DNA of 64,000 nt from Corynebacterium diphtheriae (GCF_001457455.1 NZ_LN831026.1:1798001-1862000); one strand, 5' to 3'. Shown: positions 21,828 through 30,476, counted from the first letter of the stretch. Notes: a model not told the origin generated them from the sequence alone. Program-made: numbers and translations.

Positions 21828-22010
21828 TTTTTCTTTCCTGTTGAACCTTCAGAACCTTGTGGGCTCTTCCGTGTCCGAGGGGAAACTTTACATAACCCAC
21901 CGGAAAAAAGAAAATCGCCAGCTCAAGCATACTTTTGAGGGGTTTTAAACCGTTCAAGAATGTGCACTGCACCGTGACAACCACTCAATCGCTCTCATTT
22001 CGCGAGACAT

Positions 22011-22115
22011 TTCTCCTCCTCGAATTCAAGACCTCAAAAATCCAAGGTCGGCATTTGGGTGCAATTTTCACGTCCTGCGGTTTTCGAAGTCTTGAGTTCG
22101 AGGAGGCGAAAATAA
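22011..22115. repeat. tRNA-associated palindromic element, copy A
   Basis: The left arm CTCCTCGAATTCAAGAC (from 22014) is the near inverse of the right arm GTCTTGAGTTCGAGGAG (ending about 22105). The right arm includes CGTCCTGCGGTTTTCG, identical in 16 bases to copy C at 59449. It lies just beyond the terminator of tRNA-Gly in the same orientation as copies B and C. Confidence 0.75.
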
Positions 22116-22164
22116 AAAAACCGGCGCTTCTAGCTAAGAATCGAATCTCAACTAGAAGCGCCGG
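22112..22164 (-). terminator. Terminator of tRNA-Gly
   Basis: CCGGCGCTTCTAG (22121-22133) pairs perfectly with CTAGAAGCGCCGG (22152-22164). On the minus strand TTTTTTTATTTT follows. Confidence 0.92.
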
Positions 22165-22170
22165 CAGTGG

Positions 22171-22242
22171 AGGGAATGACGGGAATCGAACCCGCGTCTT
22201 CAGCTTGGAAGGCTGAGGTATTAGCCACTATACGACATTCCC
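22171..22242 (-). tRNA. tRNA-Gly (anticodon TCC)
   Basis: A 72-base cloverleaf on the minus strand: acceptor GGGAATG/CATTCCC, anticodon loop CTTCCAA in stem CAGC/GCTG, T-loop GGTTCGATTCC. Confidence 0.95.
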
Positions 22243-22496
22243 ACAGGCATTAACTGCTGTGCGAACAACCTTAGCGCACAGGGGTATGGAATTTCAAAAT
22301 CGGCAGTTTTACCACCGCCCCACCAACCGAGACTCCCCAAAAATTTCAGGTGAATCAACATTGCTAGCATGTTGTTTGCGCGGGAAGTCAAGTTCACCCC
22401 TACTTTTTAACCCCGTTAGGTATGACAAAAGTTTGAATAAGCCGCCCTACCAGCACTTTTAGACCAGAAATAATTAGTTAGATATTATATAACCCC

Positions 22497-22733
22497 ATGC
22501 ACCCGAAGATCATTGATTCTGACACAGGTCGAGAGCTGTGGACAGCTGTCGAATGCGCTGCCTTCTCCGGCACCGCCCGAGGTACGTTCACAAGCTACGC
22601 CGGACGCGGGCGCGCACCAGAGCCCGTCACTAAGTTCCATGGTTTGACACTGTGGGATTCCGACCACGTCAAAGAGTGGGTCGAGAAGCGGAAAGCTAAG
22701 AGTGCCGCTCAACAAAAGAAATCCTCCGAGTAG
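22497..22733 (+). CDS. Small helix-turn-helix (AlpA/excisionase-like) protein
   Basis: The protein has 78 residues. WTAVECAAFSGTARGTFTSY followed by GRGRAPEPVTKFHGLTLWDSDHV and EWVEKRKAK is the layout of a MerR/AlpA-type winged helix: the first part makes the helix-turn-helix, the PxP-F turn the wing, and a basic helix ends the domain. Such proteins direct excision or act as small regulators. No strong ribosome site is visible. A stable terminator follows. It lies 255 bases from tRNA-Gly, a typical place for integrated elements, but no integrase is present. The family assignment comes from pattern alone. Confidence 0.65.
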   Translation: MHPKIIDSDTGRELWTAVECAAFSGTARGTFTSYAGRGRAPEPVTKFHGLTLWDSDHVKEWVEKRKAKSAAQQKKSSE

Positions 22734-22743
22734 ATAATGCAAT

Positions 22744-22789
22744 AAAGTTCCCCACGCACACCCCCTAGGTGAGGCGCGTGGGGAACTTT
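22744..22789 (+). terminator. Terminator after the small HTH gene
   Basis: AAAGTTCCCCACGC pairs perfectly with GCGTGGGGAACTTT around an 18-base loop. Confidence 0.85.
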
Positions 22790-22820
22790 CTGCGTTCTGC
22801 ACCGTTTACATAGTTAACAG

Positions 22821-22846
22821 CGCGGCCGCTTATGTATGCGGCCGCG
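22821..22846. other. Perfect GC-only hairpin in the 5' region of the next gene
   Basis: CGCGGCCGC (22821-22829), an 8-base AT-rich loop, then GCGGCCGCG (22838-22846). It starts 59 bases before the ATG at 22880. No T tract follows, so it is not an obvious terminator; it could be an RNA structure or a protein-binding palindrome. Confidence 0.5.
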
Positions 22847-22879
22847 GTCAGTTGCTCAATTGGTATAAGGAATTCGATC

Positions 22880-23662
22880 ATGATCGCTTTGCTTTTGGTT
22901 GCCATCGTTGTCGGTGGCCTTGTTGTTGTGGTTTCTAAATCCGGCGGTTCGAGCCAAAAGCAGCAGGCCGTTCAGTTAGATGATGCTATTACCGAGGCAC
23001 GGCGGTGGATTGATCGTCTGGGTTCACAGGTTCTTTCGCTCAGCGGCACGGATTCTGCCTCTACGCAGGCGTTGGCGGATGCATCGGAGCGTTTCAATGC
23101 GGCATCCTCGCAGATTAGTCAGGCTCAGTCGGTGCGTCAGGCGGAGTTGGCACGTGAGTCAGCTTTGGAGGGTTTGCACTATGTGAATGCTGCCCGTGAG
23201 ATCATGGGGCTTCCTGCTGGCCCTGAGTTGCCTCCGCTGGAAGGCCAGCGTGCCGCTGGCAAGGTGACGGAACAGCGCACCATTGAGCACGAGGGTCATA
23301 GTGTGACTGCCTCCCCTACTGCTACTGCACAAACGCCTAACTACTACCCAGGCGGTATGGTTGCCGGCCGTCCGGTTCCTGCTGGTTGGTATTCCGAGCC
23401 ATGGTGGGCTGGTGCAATGCGTTCGGGTATGTGGACTGCAGGTTCTGTCCTATTGTTTTCTTCCCTCTTTAACGGCATGTCTGGTGTGGGCTATAGCGCG
23501 CATGCTTTTGAGTCTGGTTATGGAGACGGCTTCCAAGATGGCCTTGCTGCAGCAGAGGGCGCGGGTGATGCAGGTGATGTAGATGCTGCAGGTGACTTCG
23601 GTGATATGGGCGATGGTCTCGGGGGTTTTGATGGATTCGATGGTTTTGATTTCGATTTCTAG
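22880..23662 (+). CDS. Membrane-anchored protein with Gly/Asp/Phe-rich tail, unknown function
   Basis: The protein has 260 residues. It starts with one membrane helix (MIALLLVAIVVGGLVVVVSK). A helical, Ala/Gln-rich segment follows (about 35-115, ITEARRWIDRLGSQ to ARESALEGLHYVNAAREIMG) that probably forms a coiled coil. A Pro-rich linker (PNYYPGGMVAGRPVPAGW) leads to a second hydrophobic stretch near MWTAGSVLLFSSLFNG. The tail is GDGFQDG then repeated GD/GF units ending GFDGFDGFDFDF. ATG 22880 is chosen for AAGGA at -13 to -9 and because it starts the helix. I recall similar corynebacterial proteins without known role. Confidence 0.75.
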   Translation: MIALLLVAIVVGGLVVVVSKSGGSSQKQQAVQLDDAITEARRWIDRLGSQVLSLSGTDSASTQALADASERFNAASSQISQAQSVRQAELARESALEGLHYVNAAREIMGLPAGPELPPLEGQRAAGKVTEQRTIEHEGHSVTASPTATAQTPNYYPGGMVAGRPVPAGWYSEPWWAGAMRSGMWTAGSVLLFSSLFNGMSGVGYSAHAFESGYGDGFQDGLAAAEGAGDAGDVDAAGDFGDMGDGLGGFDGFDGFDFDF

Positions 23663-23680
23663 TTCATAGTCTTTGACATG

Positions 23681-23724
23681 CTTGAAGGGGTGTGCCGGCC
23701 AACTGGTCGGCACACCCCTTCAAG
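23681..23724. terminator. Bidirectional terminator between the Gly-rich gene and rpiB
   Basis: CTTGAAGGGGTGTGCCG pairs with CGGCACACCCCTTCAAG around a short loop. The two convergent genes end 18 and 14 bases away. Confidence 0.85.
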
Positions 23725-23738
23725 GTGTCAGCGGGTTT

Positions 23739-24212
23739 TTAGGATTCTGGAATAACAGGTGCGATTCCGGTGCGCTCGTATTCGCAGAGGATGTCGATGC
23801 GACGCTGGTGGCGTTCTTCTTTGCTCCACTCTTGGTCGAGGAAGGCATCGACAATTGCTAGTGCTTCTTCTTCGGAGTGCATGCGGCCGCCGAGGCCGAT
23901 CAGCTGTGCGTTGTTGTGTTCGCGTGCGAGGCGGGCAGTTTCAACCGACCATGCGAGTGCGCAGCGAGCGCCTTTGACCTTGTTAGCGGCAATTTGCTCG
24001 CCGTTGCCGGATCCGCCGAGAACGATGCCCAATGAGCCTGGGTCGTTTACTACGCGGCTTGCTGCTTCGATGCAGTAGGCGGGGTAATCGTCGAGAGCAT
24101 CGTATGTGTGAGCTCCGCAGTCGATCACCTCGTGGCCTTTGGCTTTGAGGTGGTCGGCAATAATGTTTTTCATATCGAACCCTGCGTGGTCCGCTCCTAG
24201 GTATACGCGCAT
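23739..24212 (-). CDS. rpiB: Ribose-5-phosphate isomerase B
   Basis: This 157-residue enzyme interconverts ribose 5-phosphate and ribulose 5-phosphate in the pentose phosphate pathway. It begins MRVYLGADHAGFDMKNII; DCGAHTYDALDDYP and the phosphate and catalytic loop GGSGNGEQIAANKV follow, with the glutamate that acts in the actinobacterial type. HNNAQLIGLGGRMHS completes the fold. ATG 24212 is preferred to an upstream in-frame start because homology begins there and TACACT ends 7 bases before it (leaderless). The gene precedes the mycothiol-type reductase in reverse, the same order as Rv2465c-Rv2466c. Confidence 0.95.
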   Translation of the reverse strand: MRVYLGADHAGFDMKNIIADHLKAKGHEVIDCGAHTYDALDDYPAYCIEAASRVVNDPGSLGIVLGGSGNGEQIAANKVKGARCALAWSVETARLAREHNNAQLIGLGGRMHSEEEALAIVDAFLDQEWSKEERHQRRIDILCEYERTGIAPVIPES

Positions 24213-24219
24213 ATCTGGA

Positions 24220-24225
24220 AGTGTA
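24220..24225 (-). promoter_or_regulatory. Probable -10 element of rpiB (leaderless)
   Basis: TACACT on the minus strand is followed by 7 bases and the rpiB ATG; no ribosome site is present. Confidence 0.5.
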
Positions 24226-24243
24226 GTCGATAGCGGTTGAGTT

Positions 24244-24864
24244 TTAGTCGAACTGGGGGCTTTCGGTTCGGGTGCGTTTGATCTCGAAGAAGTGTGGATA
24301 GGCCGCCAGCTGGAAGGATGCGTCGAAAAGCATTCCTGCTTCTTCGCCACGCGGGATTCGGGTGAGTACGGGGCCGAAAAATGCGGTGTCGCCGAGTTTG
24401 ACTACGGGGGTTCCAACGTCGTTTCCTACTGCGTCCATGGCGGTGGCGTGGAATGCGGCGAGGGCGTTATCCCAGGTGTCGGTGTTGGCGACTGCTGCGT
24501 AGGAGGCGGGCAGGCCGACGTCTTCGAGTGCGTCGACGATGATGGCGTCGTAGGCTGCGTAGCCTTGTTTGCCGCCTTCGCCTTGGTTATGGATGCGGGT
24601 GCCCATGGCGGTGTAGAGGGCGTCGACACGATCGGGTTGTTCGGTGGCTACGGCTGCGAATACGCGGGCTGGCCCCCAGTTGGCTTTCATTTTGTCTTTG
24701 TAGTCTTGCGGGAGTTCGTCGCGGCCGTCGTTAAGCACGGATAGGCTCATGGGCACCCAAGTGACGGATATGTCGCGGACTTTTTCTACTTCTTTGATCC
24801 ATCGTGATGTGATCCAGCAAAATGGGCAGGATACATCGAACCAGAACGTCACGTTGTTAGCCAT
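24244..24864 (-). CDS. DsbA-fold reductase, mycothiol-dependent nitroreductase-like (Rv2466c type)
   Basis: This 206-residue thioredoxin-fold protein has the active motif Cys13-Pro-Phe-Cys16 at the end of the first strand (FWFDVSCPFCWITSRW). A helical insertion (about 70-150) follows, then the cis-proline strand GTPVVKLGDTAFFGPVL. Family members in mycobacteria are mycoredoxin-like, use mycothiol, and reduce electrophiles and nitro compounds. It lies 31 bases upstream of rpiB on the same strand and is divergent from pepN, the same arrangement as Rv2465c-Rv2466c-Rv2467. The amino end has no export signal, so it acts in the cytoplasm. The exact substrate is unknown. Confidence 0.85.
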   Translation of the reverse strand: MANNVTFWFDVSCPFCWITSRWIKEVEKVRDISVTWVPMSLSVLNDGRDELPQDYKDKMKANWGPARVFAAVATEQPDRVDALYTAMGTRIHNQGEGGKQGYAAYDAIIVDALEDVGLPASYAAVANTDTWDNALAAFHATAMDAVGNDVGTPVVKLGDTAFFGPVLTRIPRGEEAGMLFDASFQLAAYPHFFEIKRTRTESPQFD

Positions 24865-24985
24865 GCGTATCTCCTTCGTGCTCGTGGGTTTCTTTTCTTA
24901 TCAACGCTTTGACCCCCAGGGGTTTATTCCCCGCGGTATCGTGGAGAGCCGTAACCTGCGAATATTTTTATTTCCAAGGAGTTGT

Positions 24986-27604
24986 ATGTCTTCGATTAAT
25001 CTCACGCAGTTGGAAGCTGAGCATCGCGCACATGTGCTGAGCGTAGGCCATTATGATGTTGCACTGGATCTCACTGCTGATGAGCGCACTTTTCCTTCCA
25101 CGACCACGGTGTCGTTTGAGGTGCTCAATGCTGGTAGTACCTTCATTGATCTTCGTGCGGAGTCGGTTGCGCGTGTGGAGTTGGATGGCCGCGATATTAC
25201 GGATAGCGCGGTGCCGTTGCAGGATGGGCGTTACGACGAATCCCGCGGTATCGCCCTCGACAATCTCACGGTGGGCGCGCATACGCTGATTATCGACGCT
25301 ACTTGTGTGTATTCTCACACCGGCCAAGGTGTGCACCGCTTTGTCGATCCTGCTGATGGTGAGGTTTATCTGTACACCCAGTTCGAGACAGCCGATGCCA
25401 AGCGAATGTTTGCCTGCTTTGACCAGCCGGATCTTAAGGCAACCTATGGTTTTAAGATCGTAGCGCCGAAGGCTTGGAAGGTGATTACGAATGCTTATTC
25501 CGAGATCACCGTTGATGGCGATGCGGCAACACATGTGTCCTCGGTGGATTACAAGCTTTCAACCTATCTGATTGCCTTGTGTGCTGGCCCTTATCACGAG
25601 GTGACCGATACGTGGCACGGTGAGCTTAAGCATCATCTTGAAACTCCTGCGGATCAGCCTCATGAGTTGGAGATTCCGATGGCTATTTATTGCCGCGGGT
25701 CTTTGGCTGAGCATTTGGATGCGGAGACGCTGTTTACTGAGACGAAGCAGGGCTTTGATTTTTATCATGCCAATTTTGGTGTGGCTTATCCGTTTGGCAA
25801 GTATGACCAGATTTTTGTGCCGGAATTTAATATGGGCGCGATGGAAAATGCTGGTGCGGTGACGTTCCGCGATGAGTATGTGTTTTCTTCGAAGGTGACT
25901 CGTTATCGCTATGAGCGTCGTTGCGATACGGTTCTTCATGAGATGGCTCACATGTGGTTTGGTGACCTTGTGACCATGAAGTGGTGGGGTGATTTGTGGC
26001 TCAACGAGTCCTTTGCCACGTGGTCTGCAGCGTTGTCGCAGGCGGAAGCCACACAGTATTCCACCGCATGGGTGACTTTTGCCAACGTGGAGAAGTCCTG
26101 GGCATATCAGCAGGATCAGTTGCCTTCTACGCACCCGATTACCACCGATGCCAGCGATATTGAGATCGTGGAGCAGAACTTCGACGGTATTACTTATGCC
26201 AAGGGTTCTTCGGTACTTAAGCAGCTGCAGGCTTATGTTGGCCGTGAGGCATTTTTGGCTGGTGTGCGTATGCACTTTGCCAACCATGCGTTTGGCAATG
26301 CCACCTTTGATGATTTGTTGGGTGCTTTTGAAAAGGCGTCAGGTCGCGATTTGTCGCAGTGGGCCCAGCAGTGGTTGAAGACTACGGGTGTGAACAAGCT
26401 AAGCCCGCGTTTTGAGGTCAACGAGGGCACCTATTCCAGCTTTGCGGTGGCTCAAGAGGGCGCGGCCCCCGGCGCGGGCGAGGTGCGCACGCATCGCATT
26501 GCTGTGGGCTTATATTCGCTTATCGACGGCTCCGCGACGCGTACCCATCGCGTGGAGCTTGATGTTGATTCTGACCTGACTGAGGTACCGGAGCTGGTGG
26601 GGGTTCCTGCAGCTGATCTGGTGATTGTTAATGATGATGATCTGACTTATTGCTTGATGCAGTTGGATCCTGCGTCGTTGGCTTTTGTTGTGGAAAACAT
26701 TGACAAGATTGTGGATCCGATGGCGCGGACGTTGTGCTGGTCGGCGGCATGGGAGATGACGCGTGACGGTTCGATGCGTGCGCGTGATTTTGTGCGGTTG
26801 GTCGCTCGTGGTGCGCAGGCGGAAACAGAGATTGCGGTGCTGGAGCGTGTACTCATGCAGGCGTCGCGGGCGTTGTCGTCTTATGTGGATCCGCAGTGGG
26901 CTGAGCAGGAAGGTTCTGCGTTGTTGGCAGATGCCATGCTGCAGGCTGCCCGTGAGCTGGAGCCCGGTTCGGATGCGCAGTTGGCGTTTGTGCAGGCGCT
27001 GGCCAAGGTGAAGCTGACTGATGAGGCCGCGGCAGAGTTTGCGCTTATTGCTCAGGGCTCTACGTCCCTACCTGGTGTTGTGGTGGATTCGGATCTGCGC
27101 TGGTGGGCTATGACTGCCCTTATTGCCCGTGGTGATGTTCCTGCAGCTGAGGTTGAGCAGCGCATTGCGCAGTTGTTGGCGTTGGATAAGTCTTCTGCAG
27201 GCGACTTGGCGGCGCTTCGTGCATATGCAGCACAGCCTAGCCAGGACGTAAAGGCTAAGATTTTCGCGCAGATCACTGATCCTGCAAATACGTTGTCTAA
27301 CTTGTATCTGCGCCACAAGTTGGAGGGCTTGCAGTTTGCGGGTTCGGCTCCATATTTGGAGCAGTTCTCTGAGTCTGTGTTTGAGCTTGTCGAGCCGCTG
27401 TGGAAGGCGTTGTCCTCGGAGGTTGCTGCTGTTACTGTGACGGGCATCTATCCGTCGTGGGATGTCTCGGCAGAATCTGTTGAACGCGCGCACGCGTTCT
27501 TGGATGCGCATCCAGATCTGCCCGGTGCAGCACGCCGCATTATTAGCGAGGGTGCTGCAGGCCAAGAGCGTGCGGTTCGACTACGCGCTATCGACGCAGC
27601 TTAA
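24986..27604 (+). CDS. pepN: Aminopeptidase N (M1 family)
   Basis: This 872-residue zinc metallopeptidase removes amino-terminal residues from peptides. The exopeptidase motif is NMGAMENAGAVTF, and the zinc site is HEMAHMWFGDLVTMKWWGDL with the third ligand in LWLNESFA. The amino-terminal beta domain (about 1-190) and a C-terminal ERAP1-like helical domain (about 520-872) complete the usual M1 layout. ATG 24986 follows CAAGGAG and is chosen over several in-frame starts overlapping the divergent reductase. There is no signal peptide, so it is cytoplasmic. Its 3' end overlaps a small convergent gene by 24 bases. Confidence 0.96.
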   Translation: MSSINLTQLEAEHRAHVLSVGHYDVALDLTADERTFPSTTTVSFEVLNAGSTFIDLRAESVARVELDGRDITDSAVPLQDGRYDESRGIALDNLTVGAHTLIIDATCVYSHTGQGVHRFVDPADGEVYLYTQFETADAKRMFACFDQPDLKATYGFKIVAPKAWKVITNAYSEITVDGDAATHVSSVDYKLSTYLIALCAGPYHEVTDTWHGELKHHLETPADQPHELEIPMAIYCRGSLAEHLDAETLFTETKQGFDFYHANFGVAYPFGKYDQIFVPEFNMGAMENAGAVTFRDEYVFSSKVTRYRYERRCDTVLHEMAHMWFGDLVTMKWWGDLWLNESFATWSAALSQAEATQYSTAWVTFANVEKSWAYQQDQLPSTHPITTDASDIEIVEQNFDGITYAKGSSVLKQLQAYVGREAFLAGVRMHFANHAFGNATFDDLLGAFEKASGRDLSQWAQQWLKTTGVNKLSPRFEVNEGTYSSFAVAQEGAAPGAGEVRTHRIAVGLYSLIDGSATRTHRVELDVDSDLTEVPELVGVPAADLVIVNDDDLTYCLMQLDPASLAFVVENIDKIVDPMARTLCWSAAWEMTRDGSMRARDFVRLVARGAQAETEIAVLERVLMQASRALSSYVDPQWAEQEGSALLADAMLQAARELEPGSDAQLAFVQALAKVKLTDEAAAEFALIAQGSTSLPGVVVDSDLRWWAMTALIARGDVPAAEVEQRIAQLLALDKSSAGDLAALRAYAAQPSQDVKAKIFAQITDPANTLSNLYLRHKLEGLQFAGSAPYLEQFSESVFELVEPLWKALSSEVAAVTVTGIYPSWDVSAESVERAHAFLDAHPDLPGAARRIISEGAAGQERAVRLRAIDAA

Positions 27605-27787
27605 TGCGTGTTGGACATCGGCGGGGTGGTCGCAGTGGCGGTCCATGCGTCCTCCCAGCGTTTTGATTCCGCGGGCGGTGAGGTAGGCGTCGAAAGCTGA
27701 GGGGATGGCGCCTGCCCCGCCTTGACAGCGGGTGTATTCGAATCCACCGCGAAGTTCTTTGAGGCGTAAATCGGAGTGAGCAGACAT
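27581..27787 (-). CDS. Small conserved-looking protein antisense to the end of pepN
   Basis: The protein has 68 residues, MSAHSDLRLKELRGGFEYTR at its start, rich in Cys, His and Arg (GGRMDRHCDHPADVQHALSC). The start ATG 27787 has a near-perfect AAGGAGG five bases before it, which strongly supports translation. It overlaps the last 24 bases of pepN on the opposite strand. I recognise no domain; the His/Cys residues near the end could bind metal, but that is speculation. Confidence 0.6.
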   Translation of the reverse strand: MSAHSDLRLKELRGGFEYTRCQGGAGAIPSAFDAYLTARGIKTLGGRMDRHCDHPADVQHALSCVDSA

Positions 27788-27985
27788 GGGGCCTCCTTGA
27801 TGGCTTTCGTCGTGGGCGTAGATATGAGTGAACACACTAGACCAAGCTGTCCATTTTTATCGCAGGTTGCTCAACTTACCTGACCACACACGTCCATAAA
27901 CCGCACAGTAGCAATGCCCTAATTACCTGCATTTTTACCCGTGGTTACCCCCGCGTGTTGGTGTTCTACGATACGGTGGAAACCG

Positions 27986-29002
27986 ATGAATAATTTTGGT
28001 TTCTCAGGGGGTGGGCCGCTTCAGGTTCTCGCCCAAAATAAGTTGTCAGATGAGACGGAGTCTGCGATCAACTCCACTGAGTCGTGGCTGCATAGCCCGA
28101 TGGCTCAGGATTGGTTGATTGAACGCCCCATCAGAATTGCTTTGACGCTCGTTGTGGCCATCGTGTTGAACTGGGCGCTGCGCAAGGCGATTACCAAGGC
28201 TGCCGACGCCAACATTCGCAAACCTCGGTTGGCGATCTCCAACCCGATTATCAAGCGCAAGCGCAACAACGCCGCGAGTGAGGCTCTCACTGCCACTCAG
28301 GAGCAGCGTCGACAAGCCCGTATTCGTACCCTCGCCGCCGTGGGCCGCAGCGCTGTGTCGATTTTTGTGTGGGTCTGGGCTGCGCTTGGCACTCTCAAGC
28401 TGATCGGCGTGGATGTTACCCCCCTGATCGCTTCTGCCGGAGTTGTTGGTGTGGCGTTGGGCTTTGGCGCACAATCGCTGGTCAAGGACTTTCTTTCTGG
28501 TGTGTTCATGCTCATTGAGGATCAATACGGTGTGGGCGACACCATCGACGTGGGTGATGTCGTAGGCACGGTCGAAGACGTATCCCTTCGCCTGACCACC
28601 TTGCGTGATATCAACGGCACCCAGTGGTTCGTGCGCAACGGCGAGATCCTGCGCGTGGGCAATTTCAGCCAAGAATATGCGGTAGCGATCATCAACGTGC
28701 CCATCGCCTTGGACGAGAAGGCCTCCGATGCGATTGCTTTGATTGAGAAGTCCGTGGCCGATGAAGCACAGCTACAAGAAGTAGCCGATGTACTTCTCGA
28801 CGACCCCGTGGTCGACGGCGTGAACTCCGTGGGACTTGACCACATGGTTATCCGGACACGTGTGACTACCTTGCCGGATCAACAATGGTTTATTGAGCGT
28901 AAGATGCGCGCCCGTATTCTTACCGATCTGCAGCGCAACGGCATTGACACCCCCTACCCCGAAGGCATTGGCGCTTATCGCCGCCTCGACGACGAAGAAT
29001 AG
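27986..29002 (+). CDS. MscS-type mechanosensitive channel
   Basis: The protein has 338 residues. Membrane segments lie at about 49-66 (RIALTLVVAIVLNWALRK), 112-135 (AVSIFVWVWAALGTLKLIGV) and the pore helix 138-165 (PLIASAGVVGVALGFGAQSL, then VKDFLSGVFML), whose Gly/Ala pattern is the MscS signature. The beta domain follows (EDQYGVGDTIDVGDVVGTVE, NGEILRVGNFS). It opens under membrane tension to release solutes on osmotic downshock. ATG 27986 has GGTGGA 5 bases upstream. It is followed 11 bases later by glbO, probably in one transcript. Confidence 0.92.
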   Translation: MNNFGFSGGGPLQVLAQNKLSDETESAINSTESWLHSPMAQDWLIERPIRIALTLVVAIVLNWALRKAITKAADANIRKPRLAISNPIIKRKRNNAASEALTATQEQRRQARIRTLAAVGRSAVSIFVWVWAALGTLKLIGVDVTPLIASAGVVGVALGFGAQSLVKDFLSGVFMLIEDQYGVGDTIDVGDVVGTVEDVSLRLTTLRDINGTQWFVRNGEILRVGNFSQEYAVAIINVPIALDEKASDAIALIEKSVADEAQLQEVADVLLDDPVVDGVNSVGLDHMVIRTRVTTLPDQQWFIERKMRARILTDLQRNGIDTPYPEGIGAYRRLDDEE

Positions 29003-29013
29003 GATAAGCCACC

Positions 29014-29406
29014 ATGAACACCCCTGCGTCTTTTTATGAGTCTGTTGGTGGCGAAGAAACCTTCCACCTCATCGTGCACCGTTTTTACGAACGCATGCGT
29101 AACGACGACCTCATCGGCCCCATGTACCCCGACGATGATTGGGAAGGCGCCGAAGATCGCCTCCGCTGGTTCCTCGCCCAATACTGGGGTGGGCCACAGA
29201 CATTTTCTGAAAACCGCGGACATCCACGTCTACGCATGCGCCACGCACACTTCCCCATTGGTATGAACGAGGCTCAGCGCTGGCTCGACATCATGTCCGA
29301 CACCTTGGACAGTATCGACGAGGCAACCCTTCCCCCAGCCCACCGCGCCGCCATGTGGGATCACATGCAGCGCGTGGCGCAGATGCTTATCAACCAAGCC
29401 CCCTAA
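29014..29406 (+). CDS. glbO: Truncated hemoglobin GlbO (group II)
   Basis: This 130-residue 2-on-2 globin has the proximal heme ligand His77 (HPRLRMRHAHFPI), the group II tryptophan in AQRWLD, and the distal-side tyrosine in HRFYERM, matching M. tuberculosis GlbO. It binds oxygen and may serve in redox or nitrosative stress. It is 11 bases downstream of the mechanosensitive channel gene. Its stop overlaps the stop of the convergent next gene by 3 bases. Confidence 0.95.
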   Translation: MNTPASFYESVGGEETFHLIVHRFYERMRNDDLIGPMYPDDDWEGAEDRLRWFLAQYWGGPQTFSENRGHPRLRMRHAHFPIGMNEAQRWLDIMSDTLDSIDEATLPPAHRAAMWDHMQRVAQMLINQAP

Positions 29407-30023
29407 GTTGGAAAGAGCAATCCGATCCCCTCGCTGCGATACACACTGCCAAAGGGGGCATCGATGCGGGTCCATCGCCTGGATTGGGAAACCCGAAGGT
29501 GGCGTGGGATACGTTCCGGTGCGTTCATTCCGGGGATAAATCCCAACGAGGTACACGCAAAGATCATGCGCATAGGAATGTCCACCGAGATGTTATTTCC
29601 TGTGACAGTCAGCACCGTTTGATTGAGTAAGCTCACCGGCGGGCCAAGGCTGCTGCTGAACTGTTTTGCCAGTGCTTGGCCTTGGTCGGCGAGTTGGCGA
29701 GCTACGGCCACGGGGATTTCGTCGACAAGCTCAAAGCCTTCAGCTGGGGGCAGTGCACCTGGCCAGCCCGCTGGCACAGCAGGACCACTGCCTGTGGCGA
29801 GGAGATCAGCGCTGCGCAGCACGGCACCGTCGCTACTGGAGGTTCCCAACACTCGGCGAGAAGCAATCACATCAAAGGGTGTGGTCACAAAAACGTTGAC
29901 GGCCTCCCCTACTTGCTGCAGGCGCGCGTAGGAGGAGGCGTCGAGCCCCACTGCGCGTTGCAGCAGGGATGTTAAACCGGACTGTCCTGACTGAACTGTC
30001 AGGGATACCGAGGAATTACTCAT
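29403..30023 (-). CDS. Conserved actinobacterial protein of unknown function
   Basis: The protein has 206 residues and no signal peptide or membrane helix. Notable segments are ARLQQVGEAVNVFVTTPFDV with IASRRVLG in the first half, a Pro/Gly-rich middle (PAVPAGWPGALPPAEGFELV), and ending RWTRIDAPFGSVYRSEGIGL. I assign no family. It follows the thioesterase gene by 9 bases on the same strand, so the two are probably co-transcribed. In M. tuberculosis a similar pair (Rv2474c-Rv2475c, from memory) lies between glbO and ettA, which suggests orthology but not a function. Confidence 0.75.
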   Translation of the reverse strand: MSNSSVSLTVQSGQSGLTSLLQRAVGLDASSYARLQQVGEAVNVFVTTPFDVIASRRVLGTSSSDGAVLRSADLLATGSGPAVPAGWPGALPPAEGFELVDEIPVAVARQLADQGQALAKQFSSSLGPPVSLLNQTVLTVTGNNISVDIPMRMIFACTSLGFIPGMNAPERIPRHLRVSQSRRWTRIDAPFGSVYRSEGIGLLFPT

Positions 30024-30032
30024 AGCACAAAG

Positions 30033-30476
30033 CTACTGCTCGGACTCCTGTTGTGTCGAGGCCGCAAACTGTGTGAGTACTTGGAGCTCGTGGGCGGCAA
30101 TGGCACGTGGCCGTGTGGTCAACATGTCCACGGCTACCTGAACAGCGATAACGGTGGCGCATACGTGGCCTTCGCCGTCTTTAAGGTGCTGGCGGGTGGT
30201 AAAGGATGTGTTGCCGATATGCACAACTTCGGTTTCTACCACTACCTGCGAGGTGCTCGGCATGATGGGGCGAAGATAGTCCACTTCGATGTGACGGACA
30301 AAGACGGCGGGAATCTGGTGTCCCTTGACAGCAAAGTTGTCATTTGCCCACACAGTGCGAGCCTCTTGGGCGAGGTCCACATAGGCGGAGTTTGTCACGT
30401 GACCAAAGCGGTCAAAATCCGTCCAGCGAACAGGGACGGTAGCGGTGTGAACTTGGTGGGAAGATTCAGTGCTCAT
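30033..30476 (-). CDS. Acyl-CoA thioesterase (hotdog fold, 4HBT type)
   Basis: This 147-residue single hotdog domain starts VPVRWTDFDRFGHVTNSAYVDLAQEAR, where the aspartate and the (N)SAY segment are the 4-hydroxybenzoyl-CoA / YbgC-type active site. HIEVDYLRPIMPSTSQVVVETEV follows. It should hydrolyse an acyl-CoA in the cytoplasm; chain length cannot be told. It is first of a two-gene run with the conserved protein downstream. Confidence 0.85.
   Translation of the reverse strand: MSTESSHQVHTATVPVRWTDFDRFGHVTNSAYVDLAQEARTVWANDNFAVKGHQIPAVFVRHIEVDYLRPIMPSTSQVVVETEVVHIGNTSFTTRQHLKDGEGHVCATVIAVQVAVDMLTTRPRAIAAHELQVLTQFAASTQQESEQ

Noticed and set aside
22011..22164. CRISPR-like or attachment-site reading of the palindromes next to tRNA-Gly
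   Set aside because: No direct-repeat/spacer array, no cas genes, no duplication of the tRNA 3' end and no integrase in the window.
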